Shown: positions 23,877 to 33,175 of the stretch, one piece after another
Layout of the letters: each line of letters begins with the position of its first letter
How positions within the stretch are numbered: position 1 is the first letter of the stretch
The notes under the pieces: generated by a model
Seen by the model: only the letters and a program-made list of their open reading frames with translations
Databases searched by the model: none
Told to the model about the DNA's origin: nothing
Assembly (NCBI GenBank): GCA_018335675.1
Contig: JAGXRQ010000002.1
Coordinates: 1 to 48,149, forward strand
Origin: Bacteroidota bacterium
GTDB lineage: Bacteria > Bacteroidota > Bacteroidia > Bacteroidales > UBA7960
Length of the DNA stretch: 48,149 nucleotides
Direction: 5' to 3'
Translations under genes and position numbers: made by a program

Positions 23877-25103
23877 TTATAGCCAGTGATTCATTTTATT
23901 TTTCTTCGTATCCATATATACCGAACAATGGCTTGTAGTAGGAACAATAATAGGAACATTTTGAGTGATTTCAATACCATATCCCATTAACCCTGTTCTT
24001 TTACTCGGATTATTTGTAATAAGCTTAATTTTCTTTGCTTTTAAGTCTCTCAAAATCTGAGCGCCTATACCATAATCCCTCTCGTCAGCTTTAAAGCCTA
24101 ATTCGATATTTGCTTCAACAGTATCAAGGCCTTTTTCCTGCAGATGATAAGCCTTCAACTTATTAAGTAGCCCAATACCCCTACCCTCCTGGTTCATATA
24201 AAGGACAACGCCCTTTCCTTCCTTTTCAACCATTTCCATTGCCTGATGAAGTTGCCCTCCGCAATCACATTTGCAAGAGCCAAAAATATCACCGGTTACA
24301 CAGCTTGAGTGAACCCTTACAAGCACCTCTTCACCTTCTTCCCAATCTCCTTTAACAAGAGCAAGGTGAACCATATCGTTTGTTGTTTGCTTATATGCAA
24401 TAAGTTTAAAATGCCCCCAAGTAGTAGGTAAGTCGACAGAAATCTCTTTACTAATTAAGCTTTCATTCTTAATGCGGTATGCAATAAGATCTTCGATTGT
24501 AATAAGTTTAAGATTAAATTTTTTGGCAATCTCCATTAATTCAGGAAGACGCGCCATAGTACCATCTTCATTCATAATCTCAACAAGCGCTCCGGCAGGT
24601 TGCAGACCTGCAAGTCGAGCAAGGTCTATAGAAGCCTCTGTATGGCCGGCTCTCTGAATAACCCCACCCACTCTTGCCATAAGAGGAAAAATATGACCAG
24701 GGCGACCAAGATCTTCTGGTTTAGTATTAGGATCAGCTAAAGCTTTAATAGTTTTTGCCCTGTCTGACGCTGATATTCCGGTTGTACATCCAAAACCATT
24801 TAGATCAACAGAAACAGTAAAAGGAGTATCAAAAAGAGCCGTGTTTCTTGGCACCATCAGCTCAAGATCAAGTTCTTCACACCTTTTACGCGTAAGCGGA
24901 GCACAAATTAATCCGCGGCCGTGAGTTGCCATAAAGTTGACAATCTCAGGAGTTATAGTCTCTGCTGCAGCTATGAAATCACCTTCATTCTCTCTGCTTT
25001 CATCATCAACAACAATAATAATTTTTCCTTGTCTAATATCTTCAATAGCTTCTTCTATTGTATTGAATCTACTACTGATTTCTTTTTGTGGGTTGCCAGA
25101 CAT
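23877..25103 (-). CDS. ribBA: Bifunctional RibBA (DHBP synthase/GTP cyclohydrolase II)
   Basis: RibBA makes both riboflavin precursors: 3,4-dihydroxy-2-butanone 4-phosphate from ribulose 5-phosphate (N-terminal half) and the diaminopyrimidine from GTP (C-terminal half). The 408-residue protein has [18 protein letters not shown] and the [10 protein letters not shown] segment in the first domain. The second has the GTP cyclohydrolase II zinc site [18 protein letters not shown] and the [12 protein letters not shown] motif. Its start lies 32 bases inside the end of the upstream GT2 gene, an unusually long overlap. The first codons ([19 protein letters not shown]) are family-like, so the start looks right. 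Confidence 0.96.
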   Translation of the reverse strand: MSGNPQKEISSRFNTIEEAIEDIRQGKIIIVVDDESRENEGDFIAAAETITPEIVNFMATHGRGLICAPLTRKRCEELDLELMVPRNTALFDTPFTVSVDLNGFGCTTGISASDRAKTIKALADPNTKPEDLGRPGHIFPLMARVGGVIQRAGHTEASIDLARLAGLQPAGALVEIMNEDGTMARLPELMEIAKKFNLKLITIEDLIAYRIKNESLISKEISVDLPTTWGHFKLIAYKQTTNDMVHLALVKGDWEEGEEVLVRVHSSCVTGDIFGSCKCDCGGQLHQAMEMVEKEGKGVVLYMNQEGRGIGLLNKLKAYHLQEKGLDTVEANIELGFKADERDYGIGAQILRDLKAKKIKLITNNPSKRTGLMGYGIEITQNVPIIVPTTSHCSVYMDTKKNKMNHWL

Positions 25104-26244
25104 TTGTATTTTCTCCTTTAAGAAATTTAAAAAAACCTTCTAGTAGGGCAAGGTTCATGGTAAAAAAGTGTGAAACAAATCGCAAAAGTACAATATGTAT
25201 ATTTAATTTCTTCAATAAAAAATCAATAAAAAAAATTGCATATAGCAATCCTTGTGATATTAACAAAATAAGATAAAAAGTGTTTGTTGTTGCAAGTGCA
25301 ATATTGCTAATTAAAGCAAATATTATAAAAAATGGACCAAACCACCTAATTACTTTGTGCGACATAAAGGCAAAAGACACCCCCTTATAAGGCGGCCATA
25401 GTAAAGAAATAAAATATTTTAGATTTTGGAAATTCCCAGCTGAGATTCTCACCTTTCTTTTATATTCAATTCTCCAATCGTTTGATACATCTTCATAAAC
25501 AAGAGCCTTCAAGTCAGTGATGGCCTTTTGTTTTTGCTTCAAAACACTTAACGTTATAAAAAAATCTTCTACAGCAAACCCATCCGGAACATCAGGCAAA
25601 AGCGACTTTCTAATTGCGTAGCACCCTCCAAAGGCTCCAATCATACTACCCCACAATTTACCTTCATAATGTTTCATAAGTATCTCACCTTTAATAAACA
25701 TTTTTTCCTGAATTGAAATGCCATCTTTATTTGTAACGAGATTTATAATATTTGCACCCACAATACCAATCGATGGGTCAGAAAAATGAGAGACAAGATT
25801 TCTAATTGTTGATTTTTCAAAATAAACATTTGCGTCAGTAAGAATCAGAATTTCATTGTCTGTTTTGGTTTTAAGCATATTAACCAATTCCGGTTTACCC
25901 TGCCGTTCAGTATAAAAAAAGGCTTTTATTTTTCCAGGAAATTCTAACTGAAGCTTTTTTATTATTTCATTTGTAGCATCAGTTGAAGCATCGGAACCAA
26001 TTATCATTTCAACGACCCCTTCATAATCTGTATCAAAAACGCTTCTAATCTTATTTTCGATAACAGTCTCCTCATTGTGAACTGCCATTATAATAGAAAC
26101 AACATTATCAACTGAAGTAGCTATTTCGAACGATTTTGGAGTTTTTTTTAAGGCTGAAAAGACATGAAGTATCAGCGGATATATTATATATGAATGCACC
26201 AGACAATAAACAGAAACCCAAAATAAAATCTCAATAAAAATCAT
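25072..26244 (-). CDS. Membrane glycosyltransferase, GT2 family (cellulose-synthase-like)
   Basis: A 390-residue processive-type GT2. A first helix (residues 5-30) precedes the catalytic domain: [45 protein letters not shown] with the DxN/D metal site, then [10 protein letters not shown] and the R-x-x-R-like region [15 protein letters not shown] in place of the classic QxxRW. Three to four helices close the protein (residues about 280-375). This is the layout of poly-N-acetylglucosamine or hyaluronan synthase relatives, so it probably elongates or initiates a surface glycan. It overlaps the GT4 gene by four bases and ribBA by 32. Confidence 0.88.
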   Translation of the reverse strand: MIFIEILFWVSVYCLVHSYIIYPLILHVFSALKKTPKSFEIATSVDNVVSIIMAVHNEETVIENKIRSVFDTDYEGVVEMIIGSDASTDATNEIIKKLQLEFPGKIKAFFYTERQGKPELVNMLKTKTDNEILILTDANVYFEKSTIRNLVSHFSDPSIGIVGANIINLVTNKDGISIQEKMFIKGEILMKHYEGKLWGSMIGAFGGCYAIRKSLLPDVPDGFAVEDFFITLSVLKQKQKAITDLKALVYEDVSNDWRIEYKRKVRISAGNFQNLKYFISLLWPPYKGVSFAFMSHKVIRWFGPFFIIFALISNIALATTNTFYLILLISQGLLYAIFFIDFLLKKLNIHIVLLRFVSHFFTMNLALLEGFFKFLKGENTNVWQPTKRNQ

Positions 26245-27446
26245 TTCAAAATCGACTTATAAAAATCCATTAAACTGCCGGCAATCTCAAGATTATCGTA
26301 ATGTTTCCCAATAAACTCAGATGCATTATCCCCTATGGTTTTGCAAATATCTTTGTTTTCTAAGACATAACATATTTTTTCGGCAAAAATATTAGCATCA
26401 TCTGCAATGATGATATCTCTATCAGGCCTAGCATTAATGCCTTCTACTCCTATAGTTGTTGAAATAATAGTAATCCCTGCGGCCATTCCTTCCAATATTT
26501 TTATTCTCATGCCGCTACCAGCAAATAATGGAACTACCATTATCCCATTTTGTTTCATAAATTTTATAGCGCTATCAACTTCTCCGTGATAAACAATTCC
26601 CGGTTTTTTAAAAATATTTATCAGCCATTGTGGAGCATTTCTTCCACCAATATGGAATTTTTCATAAGGATGTTTTTTCAAAACCTTTGGCCATACACTT
26701 TCTAAAAACCATTTTAGGCCTTCCTGATTAGGAATCCAATCGAGTGCGCCTATAAAAAACACAGATGAGCAATTCGCAGGCACATTAATCTCATTAATAA
26801 ATTCCTTATTAATACCAGCACATGCAACATGAATAGGAACAGACGCCCTAAACTCTTTGAAAGTTTTGCAGTCATGTTCAGTAATAGGAACTATAGCATC
26901 AATATGTTGAATTATGTCTTTCTTCAACTTTAATATTCTCTTACTCAATATTTTATAATACCATTTCTTAAGCAAATTCTTTTCAAATAAACAATTCCTT
27001 TGCCAAATTACATGCTCTAAATTATGAGCTCTCAGCACAACAGGGATATTAAAATGCTTTTTTATTATACCTGTATAAAGAGCCATATATAACCCTTCAA
27101 GTTGGACTATATCAATATTCTCGGATTTAATTACATCAATAATTTTCTCACCAAAGTTTGACTTAAAAAACCGTTCGCCATTATACGGAAGTCTTGAGAA
27201 AAGCAAGTTTCTCAAAGCACTAAAAAAACTAATACTTGTGTCGATATCAACAACTTTCATATTTAGTTTATCGATAATAGTTTTAGGAATTCTGCTAATA
27301 TCTGCTTTATGTTTGGAAGTATTAAGAGCTAATAGAGTAACATTATTTCCGACATCTTTAAGATTTTGCGCCAATGACAAGGTTGCAATCGCCCCTCCAT
27401 CTATTGGAGGATAAGGAACTTTAGGAGATAATATCAAAATATTCAT
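26241..27446 (-). CDS. Glycosyltransferase, GT4 family
   Basis: A 401-residue GT-B glycosyltransferase. The N-terminus MNILILSPKVPYPPIDGGA is the nucleotide-sugar loop commonly seen in GT4 proteins of exopolysaccharide clusters. The C-terminal domain includes SSVFFIGALDWIPNQEGLKW, VPLFAGSGMRIKILEGMAAG and the catalytic-type Glu in the KILEGMA segment. It lies one base overlapping with the LptF/LptG-type gene and four bases overlapping the GT2 gene, so the three are one unit. The linked pair of glycosyltransferases may act on lipopolysaccharide or another surface glycan. Confidence 0.9.
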   Translation of the reverse strand: MNILILSPKVPYPPIDGGAIATLSLAQNLKDVGNNVTLLALNTSKHKADISRIPKTIIDKLNMKVVDIDTSISFFSALRNLLFSRLPYNGERFFKSNFGEKIIDVIKSENIDIVQLEGLYMALYTGIIKKHFNIPVVLRAHNLEHVIWQRNCLFEKNLLKKWYYKILSKRILKLKKDIIQHIDAIVPITEHDCKTFKEFRASVPIHVACAGINKEFINEINVPANCSSVFFIGALDWIPNQEGLKWFLESVWPKVLKKHPYEKFHIGGRNAPQWLINIFKKPGIVYHGEVDSAIKFMKQNGIMVVPLFAGSGMRIKILEGMAAGITIISTTIGVEGINARPDRDIIIADDANIFAEKICYVLENKDICKTIGDNASEFIGKHYDNLEIAGSLMDFYKSILK

Positions 27447-28888
27447 TATACTTTAGATTTATTGGCTTTTCTAAAGAAATAGAAAAAGTTTTTAATTTTA
27501 TTCAAGTAATTATCAGCATCAAACAGAGAAGAGTCTGTAGAAGCTTTGTATGTTAGCCAAATTCCTATTGGCAAAAGAAAAGCAGAAGCGATCCACATTC
27601 CCTGAAAGGCTGAAATAACACCTTCACGTGCAAATTTTTCACCGGTTATGGAAATAACGTGAAAAACAACAAAAAACAATACAGCAACAATCATTGGCAG
27701 GCCATACCCGCCTTTTCGGATTATTGCTCCCATTGGTGCACCTATTAGAAAAAGAACAATGCAGGCAAAAGAGAGAGTGAATTTTCTATGAAATTCAATT
27801 GTATATCTTGCAAGTCTTCTATCTCTAAACTTTATATCTTCGTGACCAAACCTAATACCATCAGTTTGACTTCTAATAATATTCTTAGCCTGGTTTATAA
27901 TTAATTCTTTGGGCTGTGCTGCGAAGTTTTTATGAGCTAAATCCGAAATTGAATCTATATTAACAGACATTAAAACGCTTGAATCTGCCATTAAAAAATA
28001 CTTCATCCTATCTTTATACTTTCGTTGTATTTCGCTTCTAGCAATAGATACCTGTCCGGTAAGAGAATCAATAAATATAACCAACTGATTCATGCTAAGC
28101 ATTTGGAAGTTATTTCTAAATGCATCTTCATCCGTTCTGTTAAGGTCAAACCCACTTAAATCAAACCTTTTTATTTGCTCCTTAAAATATGTCCTCTGAA
28201 AAGGTTTTGCAGGATCTCTGGGGTTTTTGGTTTTCATATCTTTATAATTATATCCATTATATAATGTCATAACTAAATACCTTTTATCTGAAGTAGTTTT
28301 CATCTCAGCCCAATCTGCAACAGTAACATTAACGTTACCTCTTCTTTCACCATGATCGTAAATCATTACGCTTCTGAGAGTAGTACCATCGCTATCTTTT
28401 CCGTCTGCTTTGATAACATAGTTATCAATTCCTTTATAATAGACCCCTTCAAGAATATTAAAAGCAGGTCTTTGATGCCTTACATCATATAGAAGAGAAC
28501 CCATTTTGAGGTTTGCAACCGGCAAAACATTGTTTGAGAAATAAAACGCTGCCAAAACAAAAAAACCGGAAATAATTACAAGTGGAAACATTATTTTTTT
28601 CAGAGAAATACCGGCAGATTTAAAAGCTACCAGCTCGTAGTTTTCTCCGAGTTTACCCATTGTCATTATAGAGGACAAAAGAATTGCTAGCGGCAATGCC
28701 ATAGGCACAAAAGTTACAGCCGCATAAAATAACAATTCACCTACAATATACCATTCCAACCCTTTGCCAACCAAATCATCAATATACTTCCACAAAAACT
28801 GCATAAGAAGTATAAATAGAGAGATGAAAAATGTTGCAATAAAAGGTCCGAAATATGTTTTTGCTAATAGAATATGTAATTTTTTCAC
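27446..28888 (-). CDS. LptF/LptG family permease
   Basis: A 480-residue member of the YjgP/YjgQ family, the membrane part of the ABC exporter that extracts lipopolysaccharide from the inner membrane. The N-terminus has three transmembrane helices (for example FIATFFISLFILLMQFLW and FVPMALPLAILLSSIMTMG), then a long periplasmic jelly-roll (about 125-370), and three more helices near residues 375-450. The phrase GKLGENYELVAFKSAGISL is the family coupling helix that contacts LptB. LptB itself is not in this window. In Bacteroidota an LptF/G gene commonly precedes ribBA; here two glycosyltransferase genes lie between. Confidence 0.9.
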   Translation of the reverse strand: MKKLHILLAKTYFGPFIATFFISLFILLMQFLWKYIDDLVGKGLEWYIVGELLFYAAVTFVPMALPLAILLSSIMTMGKLGENYELVAFKSAGISLKKIMFPLVIISGFFVLAAFYFSNNVLPVANLKMGSLLYDVRHQRPAFNILEGVYYKGIDNYVIKADGKDSDGTTLRSVMIYDHGERRGNVNVTVADWAEMKTTSDKRYLVMTLYNGYNYKDMKTKNPRDPAKPFQRTYFKEQIKRFDLSGFDLNRTDEDAFRNNFQMLSMNQLVIFIDSLTGQVSIARSEIQRKYKDRMKYFLMADSSVLMSVNIDSISDLAHKNFAAQPKELIINQAKNIIRSQTDGIRFGHEDIKFRDRRLARYTIEFHRKFTLSFACIVLFLIGAPMGAIIRKGGYGLPMIVAVLFFVVFHVISITGEKFAREGVISAFQGMWIASAFLLPIGIWLTYKASTDSSLFDADNYLNKIKNFFYFFRKANKSKV

Positions 28889-29050
28889 AATGCTAATCTA
28901 AAACAATTTAACTACTAAATCTAAATAATTACAAGCGGATAAAGATAAAAAAAATAAGTTATTTTTCTTTTAAAACAACGCGTCAATAATTAAAATACGA
29001 CAATAATCTTAAAATATTTTAATTTTTTCAAATACAGTGCTACACGTATG

Positions 29051-29078
29051 TTTGTGCATTGCATTTTTCATATCTTTA
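29051..29078 (+). promoter_or_regulatory. Candidate promoter for the alpha/beta hydrolase gene
   Basis: A TTTG at 29051-29054 is followed after 16 bases by TATCTTTA at 29071-29078, a one-mismatch TAnnTTTG. It lies 38 bases before the ATG in the divergent gap between the LptF/G and hydrolase genes. Confidence 0.4.
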
Positions 29079-29116
29079 CAGTTCAAAATCAATGAATTAG
29101 CATAACAATTATTTCA

Positions 29117-30187
29117 ATGAAGAATTATAAGTTATTAGTTTTTGTTGTTATATCGGTCATAATACTTAGTTCGTGTAATATATATCATATTAGTGTGCCC
29201 GAAGATAAAGCTTGTTTCCATTTTGAAATGGTTGAAATTGGTGGAATTAAGCAGGCAATTATGATTAAGGGAGACAATAAAAATAATCCTGTAATTTTAT
29301 ATCTACACGGTGGTCCAGGATTTCCCTTATTCCCTTTTGAACCCACAGAAACGATAATGAAACAACTTGAAAAAAACTATAATATAGTTTATTGGGAACA
29401 AAGAGGCACGGGAAAGTCATGGAGTCGTAGATTATCGTCTAAAAACATGAATGTGGAGCAGTTTGTTCAGGATACTAAAGAAGTAATTGAGTACACTCAG
29501 AAGATTACCGGGGTTGATAAAGTATTTATTTGGGGACATTCCTGGGGAAGCAGCATTGGTGCTTTGTTTGCATCGAGATATCCTGAGTACCTTCACGCAT
29601 ATATATCAACAGGTCAAAGCGTAAATCCACTAAAGAATGAACGCTTGTCTTATGAGTTTGTATATGATAAAGCTGTAAAGGAGAATCGACATTCCGTATT
29701 AAGACAATTGTCTAAAATTGATACAACTGCTGCAACTTACAAACTTGAAGATGCTTTATTGATTAGAAAATGGGTTTACAGATTTGGTGGAGTTGTAAGA
29801 AAAACCAATCAGGAAAAAACATATATTAATTATGAAGAGATCGCTGCAATACTCACAGCATCCGAATATTCCATTTTAGATAGGTTAAGTATGCTAATTT
29901 ATCCCTATTATTCTGCTCAAAAGTTATGGAGTGAAATAAAAAATATTAACCTTATGGAACAAGCCAAAGAGATTGATGTTCCGGTATATTTCATTGTTGG
30001 CAGGTATGACTACATAGTATCTCATATTTTAGCAGAAAAGTATTTCAATATTTTAGATGCGCCTAGAGGTAAAGAGCTAATATGGTTTGAAAATTCGGCA
30101 CATCGGCCATTTACTGAAGAAAGCGAAAAGTTTTTGGAGGTAATGAATAAGAAAATACTTATTGAAGTTTTAGCTAGGTCAAATTAG
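29117..30187 (+). CDS. Lipoprotein alpha/beta hydrolase (prolyl-aminopeptidase-like)
   Basis: A 356-residue predicted lipoprotein (Cys20 in IILSSC) with an alpha/beta-hydrolase fold. The oxyanion segment is LYLHGGPGFP and WEQRGTGKSW, as in proline iminopeptidases. The nucleophile is Ser142 in GHSWGSSIG, the acid is Asp298 in VGRYDYIV, and the base is His329 in NSAHRPF. A helical cap lies about residues 180-270. The envelope location and the HGGPG phrase suggest a peptidase or esterase acting on imported peptides, but substrate is not determined. It stands alone between divergent LptF/G and convergent mutL. Confidence 0.9.
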   Translation: MKNYKLLVFVVISVIILSSCNIYHISVPEDKACFHFEMVEIGGIKQAIMIKGDNKNNPVILYLHGGPGFPLFPFEPTETIMKQLEKNYNIVYWEQRGTGKSWSRRLSSKNMNVEQFVQDTKEVIEYTQKITGVDKVFIWGHSWGSSIGALFASRYPEYLHAYISTGQSVNPLKNERLSYEFVYDKAVKENRHSVLRQLSKIDTTAATYKLEDALLIRKWVYRFGGVVRKTNQEKTYINYEEIAAILTASEYSILDRLSMLIYPYYSAQKLWSEIKNINLMEQAKEIDVPVYFIVGRYDYIVSHILAEKYFNILDAPRGKELIWFENSAHRPFTEESEKFLEVMNKKILIEVLARSN

Positions 30188-30204
30188 CCGAATAAATATT
30201 CTAA

Positions 30205-32064
30205 TCAAGATTTGAATCTTTCAATAAGCTCATCAGTTGTAACAATTGTGAGAATGTTTTTGCCGCTTGGCGACATGTTTGGGACTTGGCATGCAAATAA
30301 ATTATCAACCAGCGCATTCATTTCTACTTCAGTTAAATATTTCCCATGCTTTACAGAAAGTTTTTTAGCAATAGATCGGCATAAATTTGTATGAACATCT
30401 ATTGTTAAGTCCGACTGATTTCTTTTATAATTCTCTAAAAGAGTCTCAACAAGTTCCGCAGTATTTTGATTTTCAGGAATATCAGCCGGAACAGCGTTTA
30501 CTACAAATGTATTCTTGCTAAATTCAGAAATTTCAAAACCAATAGCTGTAATTTCCGCCATAATTTCTCTAATTAGTTCGGCATCAGATTCTATAAGCTT
30601 AACTTGCTCAGGGAATAACAAAGTTTGAGAAGATATTTTGCCTGTACTTGTGCATTTCAGGTATTTTTCGAACAATATTCTTTCATGAGCCAATTGCTGA
30701 TCAATAATCATCATCCCTGATTTTACTGGACTTACAATAAACCTAGCCTGAATCTGAAGAAATTTGCTTCCTGAATATTTTTCTGAATTTTCAATATTAG
30801 TTTTTTCAAAATTTTGAAAACTCAACTCACTTTGTTCAACTTGGGTTATATTTGAAAATGAAGTTTTGCTGTCAGAAAAAATTTGCTCCCATTTTTCATG
30901 ACTTACATGCTTAGTTAAATTTTTACCTGAAACATTTGATGGTTTGCCAATAGGATTATCGAATGGGTTATAATCGGGATTGACATTTATTTGTGGTGGT
31001 CTTATCTCTTTTGTCTTATCAATTACAATGTCGTCGAAGGCTGTTTCCCTTTCAAAATCAAGAGTAGGCGTAATATTATGCTGACCAAGTGCCCGTTTTG
31101 CAGATGCATAAAGAATTTGATAAATAAACCTTTCATCCTGGAATTTAATCTCTGTTTTTGTAGGATGAACATTTACATCTATCATGTCGGCATTAATATC
31201 CAAAAAAATAAAAAAAGATGGATGCAACCCTTCTGAAATTAGGTCTTTATATGCTTGCTCAATAGCATGGTTAAGATAGGCCGACTTAATAAATCTTTTA
31301 TTTGTAAAGAAGAACTGCTCTCCCCTTTTTTTCTTTGAAAACTCTGGTTTACCAATAAACCCATAGACTTTAACTATCTGAGTTGATTCTTCAATTGGGA
31401 CTAGTCTTTGGTTGTAATTGCTGCCGAAAATTCCGGATATTCTTTGTTTAAGATTACCGGCTTCCAGTTGTTGTACTAGTTCATTATTATGATAATAAGA
31501 AAACCCTATTTCTGGATAAGCAAGGGAAACTCTTAAAAACTCATTAAAAATATTGCCTTTTTCAATACTATCCGACTTAAGAAAATTACGCCTAGCAGGA
31601 GTATTATAAAATAAATTTTTTACGGAAATGCTTGTGCCCTTGGAGCACTGACAGGGCATTTGCGACTCAACGACTGAGCCTTCAACTATTATTTCTGTTC
31701 CAAGCTGGTCATCTTCCCTTTTTGACTTTAGCTCAACTCTTGCTATAGATGCAATAGATGCAAGAGCTTCTCCCCTGAAACCAAGAGTTTTTATTGAAAA
31801 TAAATCGTCAGCATTTGTGATTTTTGATGTAGCATGTCTTTCAAAGCACATTCTTGCGTCAGTTTCAGACATTCCTATTCCGTCATCAACAACTTGAATC
31901 AGCGTTTTGCCGGCATCTTTAATTATTAACTTGATATTTGAGGCTTTTGCATCAATGCTATTTTCAAGCATTTCCTTAACGGCAGATGCAGGCCTTTGAA
32001 TTACTTCGCCTGCAGCAATCTGATTAGCAACTGAATCTGGTAAAAGCTTAATTATATCTGACAT
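30205..32064 (-). CDS. mutL: DNA mismatch repair protein MutL
   Basis: A 619-residue MutL with an intact GHKL ATPase: EMLENSIDAKAS, DDGIGM, HATSKI and GFRGEALASI. The second domain (INVHPTKTEI region) is normal, followed by a low-complexity linker about residues 340-430 and a C-terminal dimerisation domain. The endonuclease motif that reads DQHA-x2-E-x4-E in nicking MutLs is DQQLAHERILFE here (residues 455-466), with Gln in place of the His; whether nicking activity is retained is unclear. The final motif FACQVPNMSPSGKN resembles the family CPHGRP region without its His. It is convergent with the hydrolase gene and follows a small membrane-protein gene. Confidence 0.95.
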   Translation of the reverse strand: MSDIIKLLPDSVANQIAAGEVIQRPASAVKEMLENSIDAKASNIKLIIKDAGKTLIQVVDDGIGMSETDARMCFERHATSKITNADDLFSIKTLGFRGEALASIASIARVELKSKREDDQLGTEIIVEGSVVESQMPCQCSKGTSISVKNLFYNTPARRNFLKSDSIEKGNIFNEFLRVSLAYPEIGFSYYHNNELVQQLEAGNLKQRISGIFGSNYNQRLVPIEESTQIVKVYGFIGKPEFSKKKRGEQFFFTNKRFIKSAYLNHAIEQAYKDLISEGLHPSFFIFLDINADMIDVNVHPTKTEIKFQDERFIYQILYASAKRALGQHNITPTLDFERETAFDDIVIDKTKEIRPPQINVNPDYNPFDNPIGKPSNVSGKNLTKHVSHEKWEQIFSDSKTSFSNITQVEQSELSFQNFEKTNIENSEKYSGSKFLQIQARFIVSPVKSGMMIIDQQLAHERILFEKYLKCTSTGKISSQTLLFPEQVKLIESDAELIREIMAEITAIGFEISEFSKNTFVVNAVPADIPENQNTAELVETLLENYKRNQSDLTIDVHTNLCRSIAKKLSVKHGKYLTEVEMNALVDNLFACQVPNMSPSGKNILTIVTTDELIERFKS

Positions 32065-32086
32065 TAACAGGCCAGTAGTTTAAATG

Positions 32087-32356
32087 TTATCTAAAAAAGA
32101 TCCAGTAAGCTATCAAAACAAGAACCATAATAATAACTATAAGTCTGGTATTTGAAGTCTTTTTATCTCTGGCGCCGGAAGTTCTTTTCCATTTAGACTG
32201 CATCCTTCTTCTAAGAAGATCCTCATTATGAGTTCCGCCCTCTTCTTCCATAGAAGCTCTGTACCTCTCATTACGTTCCTCCTTTTTCTGATCGTAATAA
32301 ACAGGTTTATAGTCGAACTTCTTATTTTTTGCAGTTTTAAAAAATGTTAGAGCCAT
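32087..32356 (-). CDS. Small single-pass membrane protein upstream of mutL
   Basis: An 89-residue protein with a strongly basic, charged N-terminal 65 residues (many Arg, Lys, Glu; for example EERNERYRASMEEEGG) and one C-terminal transmembrane helix (LIVIIMVLVLIAYWIFF). This tail-anchored design is conserved in small Bacteroidota proteins near mutL, in my memory of the phylum, but the function is not known. It lies 22 bases before mutL in the same direction and is probably co-transcribed. Confidence 0.75.
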   Translation of the reverse strand: MALTFFKTAKNKKFDYKPVYYDQKKEERNERYRASMEEEGGTHNEDLLRRRMQSKWKRTSGARDKKTSNTRLIVIIMVLVLIAYWIFFR

Positions 32357-32402
32357 TGTTAAGTTGTAAGTCGACAGTCGAAAGTTTGTTATATAAATAC
32401 TT

Positions 32403-32476
32403 TATACCCTTATACCCTTATACCCTTATACCCTTATACCCGATACCTGATACCTGATACCTAATACCTGATACCT
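32403..32476. repeat. Tandem repeats: TATACCCT x4.9 then GATACCT x5
   Basis: Four full copies and a partial of the 8-mer TATACCCT occupy 32403-32441. They pass into five copies of the 7-mer GATACCT (one as AATACCT) at 32442-32476. Read on the minus strand, the 7-mers begin 4 bases after the TAG stop of the DUF6580-like gene, within the gap to the next gene. Confidence 0.85.
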
Positions 32477-32479
32477 ATA

Positions 32480-33010
32480 CTATATTTCTTTTGTTTTAAA
32501 AACAGTAACGTATTGCTGTACAAGATAAAAGCCACCAAAGAAAACAGTGCTATAGAATAAATCTCCAAGTATTCCAGTATGGAAGAATGGGATAGCAGCT
32601 GCATAACATGCAACTAGCCCGGAAAAATTAGCAGGATAATATGGAGTAGCAATCCAAACTGCAAAATTTGTTATAATAAAAAACAAAGTAGAAGCAGCAA
32701 TAGATGCAACTCCAACAGTATGAACTTTAATGTTATTTCTAAGATAATTGCCAAACAAAACGACAACTATAAAACTTGCATAAACCGGGATCATAAAACC
32801 GTGGAATCCGAGAATAAGGTCGCTAATAAACAATGCTACGATAGGGATTAAGAAAGAAAGCCATTTTTTCCCAAGATGCGCACCACCAAATAAAGCAATT
32901 GCTGCAATAGGAGTAAAATTAGGATAATGAGGAATTAGACGCATTATAGCAGCGAATAAAATAATACCTGCAACCAGCATAACTTTGGGTGTATAAATCT
33001 TCAAATTCAT
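32480..33010 (-). CDS. DUF6580-like integral membrane protein
   Basis: A 176-residue inner-membrane protein with about five or six helices. The N-terminal phrase RLIPHYPNFTPIAAIALFGGA and SDLILGFHGFMIPVYASF match a small family (DUF6580 in my memory) found across Bacteroidota and related phyla, resembling S-components of ECF vitamin transporters. No energising subunits are nearby. The function is not established. It is a single gene with its own promoter-like element at 33062-33094, and its 3' end is followed closely by short tandem repeats. Confidence 0.75.
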   Translation of the reverse strand: MNLKIYTPKVMLVAGIILFAAIMRLIPHYPNFTPIAAIALFGGAHLGKKWLSFLIPIVALFISDLILGFHGFMIPVYASFIVVVLFGNYLRNNIKVHTVGVASIAASTLFFIITNFAVWIATPYYPANFSGLVACYAAAIPFFHTGILGDLFYSTVFFGGFYLVQQYVTVFKTKEI

Positions 33011-33061
33011 CGTTTTATTATTTAATTGATATTGCTTTAAATTGTTTCTTGTTTCAAACTA

Positions 33062-33094
33062 CAAAAGTAAAAAATCATTTTCTATTTTAAACAA
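33062..33094 (-). promoter_or_regulatory. Promoter of the DUF6580-like gene
   Basis: On the minus strand TACTTTTG (33069-33062) matches TAnnTTTG exactly, with TTG (33094-33092) 22 bases upstream as a -33 element. The start codon is about 50 bases downstream. Confidence 0.5.
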
Positions 33095-33125
33095 TAAAGT
33101 TTCAGTTTTTGTTGAGTATGGAGAT

Positions 33126-33155
33126 AAAAAAAAAGCCGCTCAGAAAAGCGGCTTT
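33126..33155 (-). terminator. Intrinsic terminator of the DUF5011-like lipoprotein gene
   Basis: AAAGCCGCT (33132-33140) pairs with AGCGGCTTT (33147-33155) around a six-base loop. On the minus strand a run of nine T (33134-33126) follows. It lies 20 bases after the lipoprotein stop. Confidence 0.85.
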
Positions 33156-33175
33156 CCTTTATAAATATAAGTTGA

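Noticed and set aside
32403-32476. CRISPR array
   Set aside because: Units are 7-8 bases in direct tandem with no spacers, and no cas genes are near.
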